From Micrococcales bacterium (GTDB lineage: Bacteria > Actinomycetota > Actinomycetes > Actinomycetales > Dermatophilaceae): a stretch of 13,815 nucleotides of DNA. The stretch spans positions 1-13,815 of the forward strand of contig JAKDLQ010000034.1 of assembly GCA_030452775.1 (NCBI GenBank), written 5' to 3'. The translations under genes were made by a program, and so were the position numbers. The notes under the pieces were generated by a model, which was given only the letters and a program-made list of their open reading frames with translations, was not told the origin of the DNA and did no database searches. Below, in pieces: positions 13,757-13,815 of the stretch. Each line of letters starts with the position of its first letter. The stretch's first letter is position 1.

Positions 13757-13815
13757 TGCCCCATAGCTTGCTCGGAGCCGATCAGGTTTCGCGGGCATCT
13801 TGACTTGAGGCACTA

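Noticed and set aside
1..13815. Mobile element, phage, CRISPR or defence island
   Set aside because: No transposase, integrase, nuclease, toxin-antitoxin pair or regularly spaced repeat was seen, and base composition is even across the window.

Overview
The window is GC-rich DNA with strong G/C at codon third positions. It looks like a chromosomal segment of a high-GC actinobacterium. Supporting signs are a DUF3043 protein, a SCO2322-family protein, a GT87 polyprenyl-phosphate-type mannosyltransferase, GTG starts, and repeated leaderless promoters (TANNNT 6-7 bases before the start codon). The order Micrococcales (Intrasporangiaceae/Dermatophilaceae type) is a guess from gene style; no marker gene fixes the taxon. 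There is no transposase, phage gene, CRISPR array, tRNA or rRNA.

Layout. At the left edge only the first three codons of a probable minus-strand gene are present. A plus-strand gcvT (glycine cleavage T-protein) follows. It converges on a minus-strand FAD-dependent group A monooxygenase of unknown substrate. From 7385 down to 2747 on the minus strand lies one regulated unit: a cobalamin riboswitch, a secreted and membrane-anchored SCO2322-family protein, EcfT, a double-domain EcfA ATPase, and an S-component. This is an energy-coupling-factor (ECF) importer, most likely for vitamin B12 or a corrinoid. The last three genes overlap by ATGA or sit within 17 bases, so they are probably translated together. 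A 71-residue conserved hypothetical gene runs the other way, upstream of the riboswitch.

From 10826 down to 7845 are four minus-strand single genes: a CmoM/SmtA-like methyltransferase, a PIMT-family methyltransferase, a DUF3043 membrane protein and a class I-type PPK2 polyphosphate kinase. At least three of them have their own leaderless promoter, so this is a row of single units rather than an operon. An M20 metallopeptidase (plus strand) is divergent from the CmoM-like gene; the two start codons are 52 bases apart, with mirrored -10 boxes. It converges on a GT87 glycosyltransferase, which is preceded by a possible 40-residue leaderless ORF.

Most genes are housekeeping or metabolic. The most interesting parts are the riboswitch-ECF-SCO2322 unit, the recurrent leaderless promoters (including a mirrored divergent pair), a CmoM-like enzyme in an apparent actinobacterium, and the small ORF before the GT87 gene. 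I see no clear defence system, biosynthetic cluster or mobile island.
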